From Crenobacter oryzisoli (GTDB lineage Bacteria > Pseudomonadota > Gammaproteobacteria > Burkholderiales > Chromobacteriaceae), in assembly GCF_030385785.1 (NCBI RefSeq), contig NZ_JAUEDK010000007.1, positions 89,197-153,196 of the forward strand: 64,000 nucleotides of DNA. Direction: 5' to 3'. The position numbers were made by a program, and so were the translations under genes. Numbering within the stretch: the stretch's first letter is position 1; every line of letters begins with the position of its first letter. Below are positions 38,757-48,770 of the stretch, one piece after another. The notes beneath the pieces are model-generated. The model was given only the letters and a program-made list of their open reading frames with translations. It was not told where the DNA came from and did not search any database.

Positions 38757-40084
38757 CTGAGCGAGGGCTCGCTCAGCGACCTTACCGTGAAGCGGATCGG
38801 GTGGCTGCCTCCCCCGGCCGCGTCGGGGCTGGCCTGAACGCGTAGCTGCACGGTGCGGTCCGCCTGCGGCGGCAGGGTCAGCACCGGCGCGTCCGCCAGC
38901 CGGATTCCAGGCAGCCCGGTGACGCCCAACGCCACGCGCTGCACGGTACTCCGGGTGTTGACCAGATGCAGCGTGTAGCCGTTCTCCAGCCAGCCGTCCG
39001 GGGTTTCGCGCACCAGGAAGGCGCGGTCGCGCAGCACGTCGACGATGAACGGCGTGCGCAGCGCCAGCATCGCCGCGCTGGCGGCGAGCACCAGCAGCAT
39101 CAGCGCCGAATACATCATCACCCGCGGGCGCAGCATGCGGCGCGGGATGTCGCGCTCGGCGACCCTGCCCGCCATGCTGTTCTCGGTGGCGAAGCGGATC
39201 AGCCCGCGCGGTGCGCCTAGCTTGTCCATCACCGTGTCGCAGGCGTCGATGCAGGCGGCACAGCCGATGCACTCGTATTGCAGGCCGGCGCGGATGTCGA
39301 TGCCGGTCGGACAGACCTGCACGCACAGCCCGCAGTCGACGCAGTCGCCGCGTGCCGTGTCGGCATCGTGCTTGCGCAGCGCACCGCGCGGCTCACCGCG
39401 GACGGCGTCGTACGACACCACCAGCGTGTCCGGGTCGAACATCACGCCCTGGAAGCGCGCGTACGGGCACATGTGTTTGCAGACGCTCTCGCGCAGCCGG
39501 CCGGCCAGCAGGTAGGTGAAGCCGGCGTAGAACAGCAGCCAGAACCACTGCCAGCCGGTCAGCGCGCCGCCAGGCAGTGCCGCGGCGACCGTGCGGATCG
39601 GCACGAAGTAGCCGACCAGGGTGAAGCCGGTGACGAGCGAAAACGCGATCATCAGCCCGTGCGAGGTGGCTTTCAGCCGCAGCTTGCGCAGCGACCATGA
39701 TGCCGCGTCGAGCGTCTGGCGTTGGCGCGGCTTGCCCTCCACCCAGCGTTCTATCCAGGTCATGATCTCGGTGTACACCGTCTGCGGACAGGAGAAGCCG
39801 CACCACAGCCGACCGGCCAGCGCGGTCCACCAGAACAGCGCGATCGCGCAGAAGATCAACAGCGCCGCCAGGTAGACGAAGTCCTGCGGCCACAGCGTCA
39901 GGCCGAACAGATGCAGCTGGTTGCCCGGCAGGTCGAACCACACCGCTTGGCGACCGCGCCAGGAGAGCCAGGGCAGGCCGAGGTAGACCAGCTGGGTGAG
40001 CAGCACGGCGACCACCCGCCAGTTGTTGAAACGGCCGCGGGTCAGCCGCGGGTAGATCTTGATCGGAATCGCTTGCGTGCTCAT
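38723..40084 (-). CDS. ccoG: Cytochrome cbb3 oxidase accessory protein CcoG
   Basis: A 453-residue membrane iron-sulfur protein. Order: about four membrane segments with WCGFSCPQTVYTEIMTWIER and ESVCKHMCPYARFQG; two ferredoxin-like 4Fe-4S motifs CVDCGLCVQVCPTGID and CIGCAACIDACD; a further membrane segment near 335; and an immunoglobulin-like periplasmic domain with TENGYTLHL-type strands. CcoG handles copper reduction for cbb3 oxidase assembly. No ccoNOP, ccoI or ccoS gene is in the window. ATG 40084 follows GAGG; a TTG 18 bases upstream also opens the frame. Confidence 0.93.
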   Translation of the reverse strand: MSTQAIPIKIYPRLTRGRFNNWRVVAVLLTQLVYLGLPWLSWRGRQAVWFDLPGNQLHLFGLTLWPQDFVYLAALLIFCAIALFWWTALAGRLWCGFSCPQTVYTEIMTWIERWVEGKPRQRQTLDAASWSLRKLRLKATSHGLMIAFSLVTGFTLVGYFVPIRTVAAALPGGALTGWQWFWLLFYAGFTYLLAGRLRESVCKHMCPYARFQGVMFDPDTLVVSYDAVRGEPRGALRKHDADTARGDCVDCGLCVQVCPTGIDIRAGLQYECIGCAACIDACDTVMDKLGAPRGLIRFATENSMAGRVAERDIPRRMLRPRVMMYSALMLLVLAASAAMLALRTPFIVDVLRDRAFLVRETPDGWLENGYTLHLVNTRSTVQRVALGVTGLPGIRLADAPVLTLPPQADRTVQLRVQASPDAAGGGSHPIRFTVRSLSEPSLSHSEESRFIGE

Positions 40085-40177
40085 CGCGGCCTCGTCTTGC
40101 AAAGGAATGACCCGATGCTAGGCAGCGAGTCGGCCGGAGCAAAGACACAGACGGGGGGCGAATCAGGTACACAGCGG

Positions 40178-40191
40178 GTTTCACGTGGAAC
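40178..40191. promoter_or_regulatory. parS-like ParB-binding site 4
   Basis: GTTTCACGTGGAAC, fitting GTTYCACGTGRAAC, in the spacer between ccoG and a LysR gene, directly beside a partial palindromic repeat. Confidence 0.7.
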
Positions 40192-40228
40192 CGCCGCCGC
40201 AAAAAAAAGCTTTGAACAGGTTCGCTCT
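40192..40228. repeat. Partial copy of the 173-bp palindromic repeat arm
   Basis: CGCCGCCGCAAAAAAAAGC followed by TTTGAACAGGTTCGCTC matches the right arm of the element at 46795-46967 at most positions. Only one arm is present here. Confidence 0.5.
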
Positions 40229-40239
40229 TTTCCGCCCGT

Positions 40240-41127
40240 TTACGGCGGCGCGGCGGCGAACGCGGCTTCTAGGAACTCCAGCAGCACCCTCACCTTGCGC
40301 GGCAGGTGCTGGCGGTGCGGATACAGCGCATAGAGCTGCAGCGACGGTAGCGGATAGTCGGTCAGGATTTCGACCAGCCGGCCGCTTGCGAGGTCGTCGC
40401 CGACCAGGAAGGTCGGCTGGCGGATGATGCCGAGACCGACGCGCGCCGCGTCGAGCAGCACATCGCCGTTGTTGGCCGAAAAGCCGCCCTTCACCGTCAC
40501 CGTCCGTTCCGGACCGAACGTCCAGCGGTCGGCCGGCTGGCTCAGCGTGTAGAGCAGGCACTCGTGGCGTGCCAGCCCTTCCGGCGTCGCCGGTGTGCCG
40601 TGCTCGGCCAGATAGCCGGGCGATGCGCACACCACGATTCGGATCGGCGCCAGGGGGCGTGCGACCAGCGTGCTGTCGGCAGGGGCGTCGCTGATCCTCA
40701 GCGCCAGATCCACGCCTTCCGCCAGCATGTCGATGCGCCTATCGGTCAGCTCCAGTTCGACCGTGACCTTGGGGTAGCGCCGCCGGAACTTGGCGATCAG
40801 GCTGCCCAGATGGCGCAGCCCGAACGCCAGCGGCGCGTTGAGTCTCAGTGTGCCGGTCGGCTCGACGCTGGTCTGGCTCGCGACCGCTTCGGCCTCGTCG
40901 ATCTGCGCCAGGATCACCTCGACCCGCGCCAGATAGTCGCGCCCCGCCTCGGTCAGCGCCAGCCGCCGCGTGGTGCGTTGCAATAGCCGGGTGCCCAGAT
41001 GGCGCTCCAGCCAGTTCACGTACTTGGTCGCCATGCCGCGCGACAGCTGCAGCCGCTCGGTGGCGGCGGTGAAGCTGCCGCTGTCGGCTACCGCGTGGAA
41101 CACCCGCATCGCGTTGACGAGGTCCAT
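40240..41127 (-). CDS. LysR-family regulator of the DoxX/DODA module
   Basis: A 295-residue regulator: helix-turn-helix (1-60, AVADSGSFTAATERLQLSRG, RTTRRLALTEAG) and effector domain (about 90-290, GTLRLNAPLAFGLRHLG, DLALRISDAPADSTLVARPL). It is divergent from doxX and the extradiol dioxygenase genes; an 18-bp near-palindrome with T-N11-A lies between them. LysR/DoxX/DODA or LysR/pirin trios are common and probably respond to aromatic or electrophile stress. Confidence 0.92.
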   Translation of the reverse strand: MDLVNAMRVFHAVADSGSFTAATERLQLSRGMATKYVNWLERHLGTRLLQRTTRRLALTEAGRDYLARVEVILAQIDEAEAVASQTSVEPTGTLRLNAPLAFGLRHLGSLIAKFRRRYPKVTVELELTDRRIDMLAEGVDLALRISDAPADSTLVARPLAPIRIVVCASPGYLAEHGTPATPEGLARHECLLYTLSQPADRWTFGPERTVTVKGGFSANNGDVLLDAARVGLGIIRQPTFLVGDDLASGRLVEILTDYPLPSLQLYALYPHRQHLPRKVRVLLEFLEAAFAAAPP

Positions 41128-41144
41128 CGGGCCCTTTCCTATTG

Positions 41145-41162
41145 TTGCTAAATATTCAGCAA
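41145..41162. promoter_or_regulatory. LysR operator candidate
   Basis: TTGCTAAATATTCAGCAA is a palindrome with one mismatched pair and contains the T-N11-A LysR signature. It lies 18-35 bases upstream of the LysR start and about 95 bases ahead of doxX. Confidence 0.6.
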
Positions 41163-41256
41163 TTTACTGCATTTTTGCGTGTTTATTGGTCGATGGGCAA
41201 TGGTCTTTAATAGCGACATGCCGAACACGGCACCGACCACCCCCAAGGAGATTCCG

Positions 41257-41667
41257 ATGATCGATTCCCGCACCGCCCCTTACGCCGCCTTCGTTCTGCG
41301 CCTGTCGCTCGGCGTGATGTTTCTGGCGCACGGCCTGACCAAGCTGTTCGTATTCACCCCGGCCGGCACGGCGCAATACTTCGCGTCGCTGGGCCTGCCG
41401 GCTCCGCTCGCCTATCTGACGATGCTGGCCGAAATCGGCGGCGGCGTGCTGCTGATCCTCGGCATCGCCGGCCGTCAGGCTGCCGCGCTGCTGGTCCCGC
41501 TGCTGCTCGGCGCGACCATCTTCGGCCATGCGCATAACGGCTGGTCGTTCACCAATCAGGGTGGCGGCTGGGAATACCCGGCGTTCCTGGTGGCGGCGGC
41601 GCTGACCGTGGCACTGCTCGGCGACGGCGCGTTTGCGCTGAAACCGCTGGCCCGCACGGCGAAGTAA
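41257..41667 (+). CDS. DoxX-family membrane protein
   Basis: A 136-residue protein with four membrane segments: FVLRLSLGVMFLAHGLTKL, YLTMLAEIGGGVLLILGIAG, LLVPLLLGATIFGHAHNGW and YPAFLVAAALTVALLG. The conserved HGLTKL and W-F-T-N-Q-G-G-G-W-E-Y-P loop are typical of DoxX/SURF4-like proteins, proposed to act in thiol and oxidative stress. AAGGAG precedes ATG 41257. Transcribed with the dioxygenase gene 80 bases downstream. Confidence 0.9.
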   Translation: MIDSRTAPYAAFVLRLSLGVMFLAHGLTKLFVFTPAGTAQYFASLGLPAPLAYLTMLAEIGGGVLLILGIAGRQAAALLVPLLLGATIFGHAHNGWSFTNQGGGWEYPAFLVAAALTVALLGDGAFALKPLARTAK

Positions 41668-41747
41668 GCCCCGTCAATGACGAGTAGAGTTACCAATAAC
41701 CGTGCGGCGTCCCCTTCCGGATGCCGTACCCCTGCAAGGAGTTCACC

Positions 41748-42521
41748 ATGAGCACGCGTTTTCCCACCCTGTTCCTGTCGCACGGCGGCCCATCTGTGCT
41801 GATCGACGGCTCGCCGGCACCGGCCGCATGGCGCAACTGGGCGGCGAGCCACCCGGTACCGCGTGCAGTGGTGATGCTGTCGGCGCACCGGCCGGCGCTG
41901 GCGCCGACGGTGACGAGCGTCGATAGCTGGCGCACCATCTACGACTTCCGTGGCTTTCCCGCCGAACTGTACGAGCTGTCTTACCCAGCGCCGGGCGACG
42001 CGGCGGTAGCCGAGCGGGTGCGCGAGCAGCTCGCCGCCGCCGGCATCGCCGTCGAGCCGGACCACCGCGATGGCCTGGATCACGGGGCGTGGGTGCCGCT
42101 GCTGGCCATGTACCCGGGGCACGACGTGCCGGTCGTTGCGCTGTCGGTGCTGCCGCGCGCCGATGCCGCCGCGCACTACGCGCTGGGTCGCGCGCTGGCG
42201 GGTCTCGCCGATGAGGGCATCCTCGTGATCGGCTCGGGCAGCCTCACGCACAACCTCTACGAGGTGATGTGGAACGACCCCGAGGTGCCGGCCTGGGTGA
42301 GTACCTTCCGCGACTGGATGCTGGCGAGGTTGGCCGAGGGCGACATCGATGCGCTGCTCGACTGGAAGGCGCGCGCACCGTACGCGGACGAGAACCACCC
42401 GACCGACGAGCACCTGCTGCCGCTGTTCTTCGCGCTCGGTGCCGGCGGCCATGATTCGACACTGTTTCACGCCGGTGTCGAGCACCGCTCGGTGGCGATG
42501 GACGCACTGGCGTTCGGCTGA
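41748..42521 (+). CDS. 4,5-DOPA-extradiol-dioxygenase-family protein
   Basis: A 257-residue class III extradiol dioxygenase (LigB-type). Seen: the N-terminal metal His in PTLFLSHGGPSVLIDG, VVMLSAHRPALAPTV, GLDHGAWVPLLAMYPG and the C-terminal IGSGSLTHNLYEV. Bacterial members (YgiD) cleave DOPA-like catechols in vitro. ATG 41748 follows AAGGAG. Part of the LysR/DoxX/DODA unit. Confidence 0.92.
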   Translation: MSTRFPTLFLSHGGPSVLIDGSPAPAAWRNWAASHPVPRAVVMLSAHRPALAPTVTSVDSWRTIYDFRGFPAELYELSYPAPGDAAVAERVREQLAAAGIAVEPDHRDGLDHGAWVPLLAMYPGHDVPVVALSVLPRADAAAHYALGRALAGLADEGILVIGSGSLTHNLYEVMWNDPEVPAWVSTFRDWMLARLAEGDIDALLDWKARAPYADENHPTDEHLLPLFFALGAGGHDSTLFHAGVEHRSVAMDALAFG

Positions 42522-42551
42522 CAGCGGCCGGCTCGTCACGACAAATTAAGG

Positions 42552-42575
42552 GGTTGGCTTCGGCCAACCTTTTTT
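42552..42575 (+). terminator. Terminator of the doxX/DODA unit
   Basis: GGTTGGC-TTCG-GCCAACC followed by TTTTTT, 30 bases after the dioxygenase stop. Confidence 0.92.
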
Positions 42576-42725
42576 GCCATCGGCCGGTTTTTACGGCTTC
42601 TTTATGCCTATGGCAAAGTAATTTGCCGTTTTTTTACGGGCCATTCCCTAGCATTAACCCCAGAACAAGACGCGGCCGCGATCCGGCCGTTCGATGCGAT
42701 GCATTGACCTTCTGGAGGTGTTGCG

Positions 42726-42935
42726 ATGAGCCCCTGGCACTATTCTCCACTGCTATCCCGCCCCGACCTGCCGGCTGGGCAGGACGAGCATCTGTCGCTG
42801 AACCGGCTGCTGTTGGCCGAACGCCGCTTGCTGCTGTCGCGCCTGTCGACCGACTCTGTCGCGACGCCGAGGGGGCCGGCACCGCTCGGCTTGCTGCGGC
42901 GCCTGTGGTGCTGGTTGAACGGTGGCCGGGTATGA
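42726..42935 (+). CDS. Small protein, first of a coupled pair
   Basis: A 69-residue protein with no known family. The N-terminal half is leucine-rich and amphipathic (SLNRLLLAERRLLLSRLS) and the end is basic-aromatic (LLRRLWCWLNGGRV), suggesting membrane association. A strong ribosome binding site, CTGGAGGTG, precedes ATG with good spacing, the main reason to accept the gene. Its stop overlaps the next start (ATGA). It follows a terminator and an AT-rich spacer that can hold a promoter. Confidence 0.55.
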   Translation: MSPWHYSPLLSRPDLPAGQDEHLSLNRLLLAERRLLLSRLSTDSVATPRGPAPLGLLRRLWCWLNGGRV

Positions 42936-43423
42936 AGACATGGCGCCGGCTCGGCAGCCTGGCCTTATGGCTGGGGCTGCTGGCTTTATGGTTGTGGTTG
43001 CTGACAATCATGCCGAAGGCACAGGCCATGACCGGGCCAGGCCACTGCGGGTCGGTGCGATCGGCCGACAGTCGTGTCGCCGTCGCGACCCGTGACAGGG
43101 CCTTCGAGGCTGGCGAGACGACCGGATCGGAGCGGGGATGGCGCGACTGCCTGCCGGGCCCGCTCGAGCGCCTGCGCGAGCTGGGCGACACCGGCGTCGA
43201 ATCGAACGATGGCCGCATTATGGTGTCCGGCGGCCCCGCCGCCACCGGCCACCTGCTCGGCCTGTTGGTGATTTGGGCCGGACAGGAGAGCCTGTTGATC
43301 GGCATGCTGCTCGACGAACCACGGAGGCCGCGTGGCACGGCGCCGCCCCCTTGCCGGGGCTGCCCTTCTCCTGTGTCGGCCGGTGCCGGCATCGCGGCCC
43401 CGTCGATCAGTCTGCGGGCGTAA
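42932..43423 (+). CDS. Small membrane-anchored protein, second of a coupled pair
   Basis: A 163-residue protein. Residues 8-27 form a strong membrane anchor or signal (LGSLALWLGLLALWLWLLTI). The mature part has a Cys/Gly/Arg-rich region and a second hydrophobic segment (about 108-128, LLGLLVIWAGQESLLIGMLL), then a Pro/Cys-rich tail. No family recognised. ATG overlaps the upstream stop (ATGA), implying coupled translation. The gene's terminator was split by a MITE. The tail after about residue 130 is low-complexity. Confidence 0.5.
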   Translation: MKTWRRLGSLALWLGLLALWLWLLTIMPKAQAMTGPGHCGSVRSADSRVAVATRDRAFEAGETTGSERGWRDCLPGPLERLRELGDTGVESNDGRIMVSGGPAATGHLLGLLVIWAGQESLLIGMLLDEPRRPRGTAPPPCRGCPSPVSAGAGIAAPSISLRA

Positions 43424-43586
43424 AAAAACCGGGACTAGCGACTAATGCCGTTCACTTAAGGAAAAAGCACCGCCCACCAAGGTGGAAAAACGGTGCTTTT
43501 TTGTTACTTCCAAGCGTTCTTCGAAGCTAAAATCCGGACTGAACGGCTTAAGTGAACGGCATTAGGGACTAGCGACCCGGTTTTTC
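43421..43586. terminator. Bidirectional terminator split by a MITE
   Basis: AAAAACCGGG (43424-43433) and CCCGGTTTTT (after 43574) rebuild a ten-base-pair hairpin with an ACTAGCGA loop once the MITE and one target copy are removed. It served the converging coupled-pair and yaeQ genes. Confidence 0.75.
43443..43564 (+). mobile_element. 122-bp IS4-related MITE, copy 3
   Basis: Perfect 18-bp terminal inverted repeats and a 12-bp target duplication GGGACTAGCGAC (43431-43442 and 43565-43576). The sequence reads the same as copy 2 in the same orientation. The insertion is in the loop of a terminator. Confidence 0.94.
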
Positions 43587-43605
43587 GTGTGGCGAGGATA
43601 AGGCC

Positions 43606-44154
43606 TCAGTGCTTCGCTTCCTTCAAGCGTACGAACTCGACCAGCACATTGCGGCCGGTGTCGGCAACCCACATCTGGCCGTCCTGCACGGTGACGGTCA
43701 GCTGCATGCTGCGCTCGACGAGTTCGACCAGTTCGGCCAACGTTGCCGGGGCGATGCTCCACACCTCGAGGTTGTCGAGCCGGTCGAGCTTGCCGGCGAT
43801 CTGCGGCCACCACACCTCGGCGGCGCGGCCGCCGTAGCTATACAGCACTGCCTGCTCGGCGCGCGCGCTGGCTTTCTTCAGCCGCTTCTCGTCCGGTTCG
43901 CCCAGGTCCACCCACAGCTCGATCTCGTCCGCATAGTTCTTCTGCCACAGCTCCGGCTCGTCGTCGGCACACAGGCCCTTGGTGAACGTCAGCGTCTCGC
44001 TGGCATGGCGCGCAAACGCCACCAGGCGCAGCATCATCCGCTCCAGCGTCTCGGATGGATGCTGGGCGATGGTCAGGTTGTGGCTCGCGTAATAACCGCG
44101 GTCCATGTCGGCGATATTGAGGTCGGCTTTGTAGATGGTGGCTTTGAGCGCCAT
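43606..44154 (-). CDS. yaeQ: YaeQ-family protein
   Basis: A 182-residue soluble protein of the YaeQ family (PD-(D/E)XK-like fold). Seen: ALKATIYKADLNIADMDRGYY at the start, QHPSETLERMMLRLVAFARH, ELWVDLGEPDEKRLKKAS and YSYGGRAAEVWW. Function is unsettled; E. coli YaeQ was linked to suppression of rfaH effects. Length is normal. Single gene, convergent with the coupled small pair across the MITE. Confidence 0.92.
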   Translation of the reverse strand: MALKATIYKADLNIADMDRGYYASHNLTIAQHPSETLERMMLRLVAFARHASETLTFTKGLCADDEPELWQKNYADEIELWVDLGEPDEKRLKKASARAEQAVLYSYGGRAAEVWWPQIAGKLDRLDNLEVWSIAPATLAELVELVERSMQLTVTVQDGQMWVADTGRNVLVEFVRLKEAKH

Positions 44155-44671
44155 GAGTCGGGTTTCGCTGGTCGAAAGCCCGACAGTGTAGCGGGTTTGC
44201 CGGACGCTGGCTTGTGGCCGGAAGCCAGCCCACGATCTGCGGCACTCGGGTCATCCTGCGCTGAAATGAGCCCCAACATGCCGGTCTGTTTCGCCCCATT
44301 AGCCGTTTCGCCCGCGAGAGCGTCAACAGGCTTAACCCTCCACCGCCGGCAGCAGCGTAGGCGCGCCCAGGCCGAGTGGGGCGACGAGGCTCGGCCGGAG
44401 GGCGAGCAGCCGCTTGACCATGACAGACGGAGAGGAATGCCCCAAGCATTATGCGGTGTGTCTTGTATTTCATGGCTGACAATGAGGTTGCACGGAGTGG
44501 CAGGGTTTGCCGGGCGTGCACATTCCCCGGTAAACTGGCGGCCTTTCCCGCTTGATTCCCATTCCGACCGGTTGGCGGCCACTACGTCCCGCCATGCCCA
44601 AGCGCAATGTCTCTCACGATGGCTGAATGGGGGCCGCACCATGCGGCAGGCCGTCGCAGGATAGCTACAAG
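44155..44671. other. Intergenic stretch, about 515 bp, with rhlE promoter
   Basis: No gene is supported; an open minus-strand frame crosses it without ribosome binding site or coding character. TTGCCG (44507-44512) and TAAACT (44531-44536), 18 bases apart, are a candidate promoter giving the helicase gene a leader of about 125 bases, as is common for cold-inducible helicases. Confidence 0.45.
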
Positions 44672-46336
<1,665 letters not shown>

Positions 46337-46353
46337 GCACCCTGCCCGATCGC

Positions 46354-46382
46354 AACGCCCGGCTTGTCCGGGCGTTTGTTTG
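46354..46382 (+). terminator. Terminator of the helicase gene
   Basis: AACGCCCGG-CTTGT-CCGGGCGTT followed by TGTTTG, 17 bases past the stop. Confidence 0.8.
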
Positions 46383-46411
46383 TCCGTCGGTGATCATTTG
46401 GAGAACAGTCC

Positions 46412-46657
46412 ATGGCGACTCCCATCTGGCTAAGCCCGGCCCAGCTGGCCGAACTGGCCCCCGCGCTGCAGCGCAGGCTCGCCGCCGAGCACGACTGCGA
46501 ACTCGGCGGCCTGGAAGTGCAGCAATTGCTTTGCTTCGTCGCGGAGCAGATCGGGCCGGCCCTCTACAACCGCGCCGTCCAGGATGCGCAGAAGGTGGTG
46601 GCCGAGCGCTTCGAGCGGTTGCAGGACGACCTGTGGCAGCTCGAGGTGACGTCGTAA
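46412..46657 (+). CDS. DUF2164-family small protein
   Basis: An 81-residue soluble helical protein. Seen: WLSPAQLAELAPALQRRLAA, ELGGLEVQQLLCFVAEQIGP and LYNRAVQDAQKVVAERFERL, the pattern of DUF2164, a proteobacterial family of unknown function. ATG follows TTTGGAGAACAG. It lies just after the helicase terminator. Confidence 0.85.
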   Translation: MATPIWLSPAQLAELAPALQRRLAAEHDCELGGLEVQQLLCFVAEQIGPALYNRAVQDAQKVVAERFERLQDDLWQLEVTS

Positions 46658-46794
46658 GACGTTGGCCGTGCCCGGCGGCCATCCGTAGCGGCAGCGTGCC
46701 GCTCGGGATGCCGCTATCGCTCCTGGCCGAGCGAGGTGCTGTCGTGCGCCTCGCGCAGCGTTCAGCCCACTCCGTGCCAGAAACGCACGCCCAT

Positions 46795-46967
46795 CTCAGA
46801 GCCTGTTCGATGTCTTTTTACGGCCAGCCCTACGGGGCCGTCCCTTGCCGGCGCATCGCGTTGTCGTTCGCCCCTGGCAGTGAACGACTCTGCGGCGGGA
46901 CTCTCTCCTCGCGCTGCGCCGGCAGGGGACGACCGCCGCCGCAAAAAGACTTTGCACAGGCTCTCAG
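46795..46967. repeat. 173-bp element with imperfect 30-bp terminal inverted repeats
   Basis: The left end CAGAGCCTGTTCGATGTCTT and the right end (AAAGACTTTGCACAGGCTCT, then CAG) are imperfect inverted repeats of about 30 bases that meet GCCGC-type ends inside. The middle has further palindromic parts. It is a palindromic intergenic repeat or small MITE-like unit. Its right edge includes the stop codon of the SMR gene. Confidence 0.65.
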
Positions 46968-47296
46968 TGCGCGCTCATTTTCGAGAACAGGTTGAGCACC
47001 ACCACGCCGGCGATGATCAGCGTGATGCCGGCGATTGCAGCAGGGTCCGGCTTCTGGCCGTACAGCAGCATCGCCGCCACCGTCACCAGTACGATGCCCA
47101 GGCCCGACCACAGCGCGTAGGCAATGCCGACCGGCACGGTCTTGAGCACTAGCGACAGCATCCAGAACGCAATGCCATAGCCGAGCGCGACCAAGATGCT
47201 CGGCCCGAGCCGGGAGAAGCCGTCGGTGGCCTTCAGCGAGCTGGTGGCGATCACCTCGGCCACGATGGCGATGGCGAGATAGGCGAAACCGTTCAT
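46964..47296 (-). CDS. SMR-family multidrug/guanidinium exporter
   Basis: A 110-residue inner-membrane protein with four membrane segments. The essential glutamate is in the first helix ([19 protein letters not shown], Glu14); [19 protein letters not shown] is in the third. This matches EmrE/QacE. Members export quaternary cations or guanidinium; the leader shows no recognisable guanidine riboswitch. AGGATAGTCTC precedes ATG. The stop codon lies inside a palindromic repeat. Confidence 0.92.
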   Translation of the reverse strand: MNGFAYLAIAIVAEVIATSSLKATDGFSRLGPSILVALGYGIAFWMLSLVLKTVPVGIAYALWSGLGIVLVTVAAMLLYGQKPDPAAIAGITLIIAGVVVLNLFSKMSAH

Positions 47297-47435
47297 GAGA
47301 CTATCCTGATGTGCTAACCCGGCTACTGTGCCGGGTTTCGGCAGTGCTGACCAGCATCATGCGGCAGAGGATGGTGGCAGCGGCGCGGGGCGGCCGTTAC
47401 ACTGCAGCCATTCTGATCGTATCGAGGAGCCCGCC

Positions 47436-47786
47436 ATGACCGTCCGTATCTATCACAACCCGCGCTGCTCCAAGTCGCGCGAGGCGCTGGCGTTGCTGGA
47501 GTCGCGCGGTATCGCGCCGGAGGTGGTCGAGTATCTGGCCACCCCGCCCGACGCCGCGACGCTGGCCGACTTGCTCGACAAGCTCGGCCTGGCGCCGCGC
47601 GAGCTGATGCGCCGCAAGGAGCCGGAATACGCCGAGCTGAACCTGGACGACCCGGCGCTCAGTCGCGAGGCGCTGATCGCCGCGATGGTGGCGCACCCGC
47701 GCCTGATCGAGCGGCCTATCGTGGTGGCCGGCGACAAGGTCGCGCTGGGCCGCCCGCCCGAGAACGTGCTGGCTATCCTGCCCTGA
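47436..47786 (+). CDS. arsC: Glutaredoxin-type arsenate reductase family protein
   Basis: A 116-residue protein with the ArsC fold. Seen: YHNPRCSKSREAL with Cys11 as the arsenate-binding cysteine, VVEYLATPPDAATLADLLDK, ELMRRKEPEYAELNL and RPIVVAGDKVALGRPPENVL. It reduces arsenate to arsenite with glutathione/glutaredoxin, or may be a YfgD-like relative since no arsB, arsR or acr3 gene is near. GAGGAG precedes ATG. Followed by a shared terminator. Confidence 0.9.
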   Translation: MTVRIYHNPRCSKSREALALLESRGIAPEVVEYLATPPDAATLADLLDKLGLAPRELMRRKEPEYAELNLDDPALSREALIAAMVAHPRLIERPIVVAGDKVALGRPPENVLAILP

Positions 47787-47816
47787 GCGGCAGCGCTTCG
47801 GCCGACGTCGGCCATG

Positions 47817-47842
47817 AAAAAGACCGGGCCTGGCCCGGTCTT
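47817..47842 (-). terminator. Terminator between arsC and a LysE-type gene
   Basis: AAGACCGGGCC-A-GGCCCGGTCTT followed by TTT on the minus strand; also read through from arsC on the plus strand with a weaker tail. Confidence 0.8.
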
Positions 47843-47859
47843 GTCGTCTCCGCATTCGT

Positions 47860-48489
47860 TCAGCGCCCCAGCACTAGCTTCAGTCCGAGGCCGACGAACA
47901 CCGTGCCGGCGACGCGGTCGAGCCAGCTGCCGACGCCGGGACGACGCTGCAGCCAGGCGCCGATCCGGCCGGCGCAGTAGCCGAGCAGGCCGAACAGCAG
48001 CGCCGCCTGCAGCGTGAACAACACGCCGAGCTGGGCGATCTGCCAGCCGGTGTGGCCGGCGCCGCTGTCGACGAATTGGGGCAGGAAGGCGAGGAAGAAC
48101 AACACCACCTTGGGGTTGATCGAGTTGGCGATCAGCCCCTTGCGGAACAGCGCCCAAGGCGGCTCGGCACCGGCCGTCCGAGTCTGACCCATCCCGTCGC
48201 CGGCATGGCGGATCGCCTGCACGCCCAGATACACCAGGTACAGTCCGCCGGCCAGTTTCAGCGCGGTGAACGCCATCGGCGACGCCGCGATCAGCGCCGA
48301 CACCCCGAGCGCCGCCAGGGCGGTATGGTTCAGGCAACCGGTCGCGCAACCGAGGCCGAACGCCATGCCGGCGCGGCGGCCGCGCGAGGCGCCGGTGCTC
48401 AGCACTAGCAGGTTGTCCGGACCGGGCGAGACGGTGATCAGCATTGCGACGGCGAGAAAACTCAGAGCTTGGTCGAGACTCAGCAGCAT
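47860..48489 (-). CDS. LysE/RhtB-family exporter
   Basis: A 209-residue inner-membrane protein with about six hydrophobic segments. Seen: MLITVSPGPDNLLVLSTGAS, GLYLVYLGVQAIR and LIANSINPKVVLFFLAFLPQ. Substrate unknown. AGGATACACGCC precedes ATG 48489; a longer frame upstream is not supported. It is the third LysE-type exporter in the window, and unlike the one at 30892 it has no adjacent Lrp-type regulator. Confidence 0.88.
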   Translation of the reverse strand: MLLSLDQALSFLAVAMLITVSPGPDNLLVLSTGASRGRRAGMAFGLGCATGCLNHTALAALGVSALIAASPMAFTALKLAGGLYLVYLGVQAIRHAGDGMGQTRTAGAEPPWALFRKGLIANSINPKVVLFFLAFLPQFVDSGAGHTGWQIAQLGVLFTLQAALLFGLLGYCAGRIGAWLQRRPGVGSWLDRVAGTVFVGLGLKLVLGR

Positions 48490-48770
48490 GGCGTGTATCC
48501 TGTGATAACGGGGTACGGTCTTTAAGCAGCTAGCAACATCGTCCCCGGGTACCGTTCTGCCTCGCCGCATTGCTCCGGGCAGAACGCCGGGTCGTGGCGC
48601 ATGTTAACGACCGCTACCATAACGCCGCGTGCACGCCGGCGCCAAGCTCCGGCCTGTCCTTCCCTCTAACCGTATGCTGCGCCGCCCACGGCCCTCCGGC
48701 AGCTTGTGCCGTCATGTAGCACGGCAGTCTCGCCGGGTTTCGTTCGCGACGCGTAGTCCGAACCGACACT
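48490..48770. other. Intergenic stretch, about 280 bp
   Basis: No gene is supported. It holds an inverted repeat GTTCTGCC...GGGCAGAAC (about 48553-48585) that may be an old terminator or repeat. Promoters for the flanking divergent genes must lie here, but none is clear. Confidence 0.35.

Noticed and set aside
44073..44642. A 189-codon minus-strand frame upstream of the helicase
   Set aside because: It overlaps the yaeQ 5' end in another frame, lacks a ribosome binding site and has no domain.
47297..47435. Guanidine riboswitch ahead of the SMR pump
   Set aside because: Only one simple CCCGGC...GCCGGG hairpin is present; the paired ACGR-loop hairpins or other known guanidine motifs are not seen.
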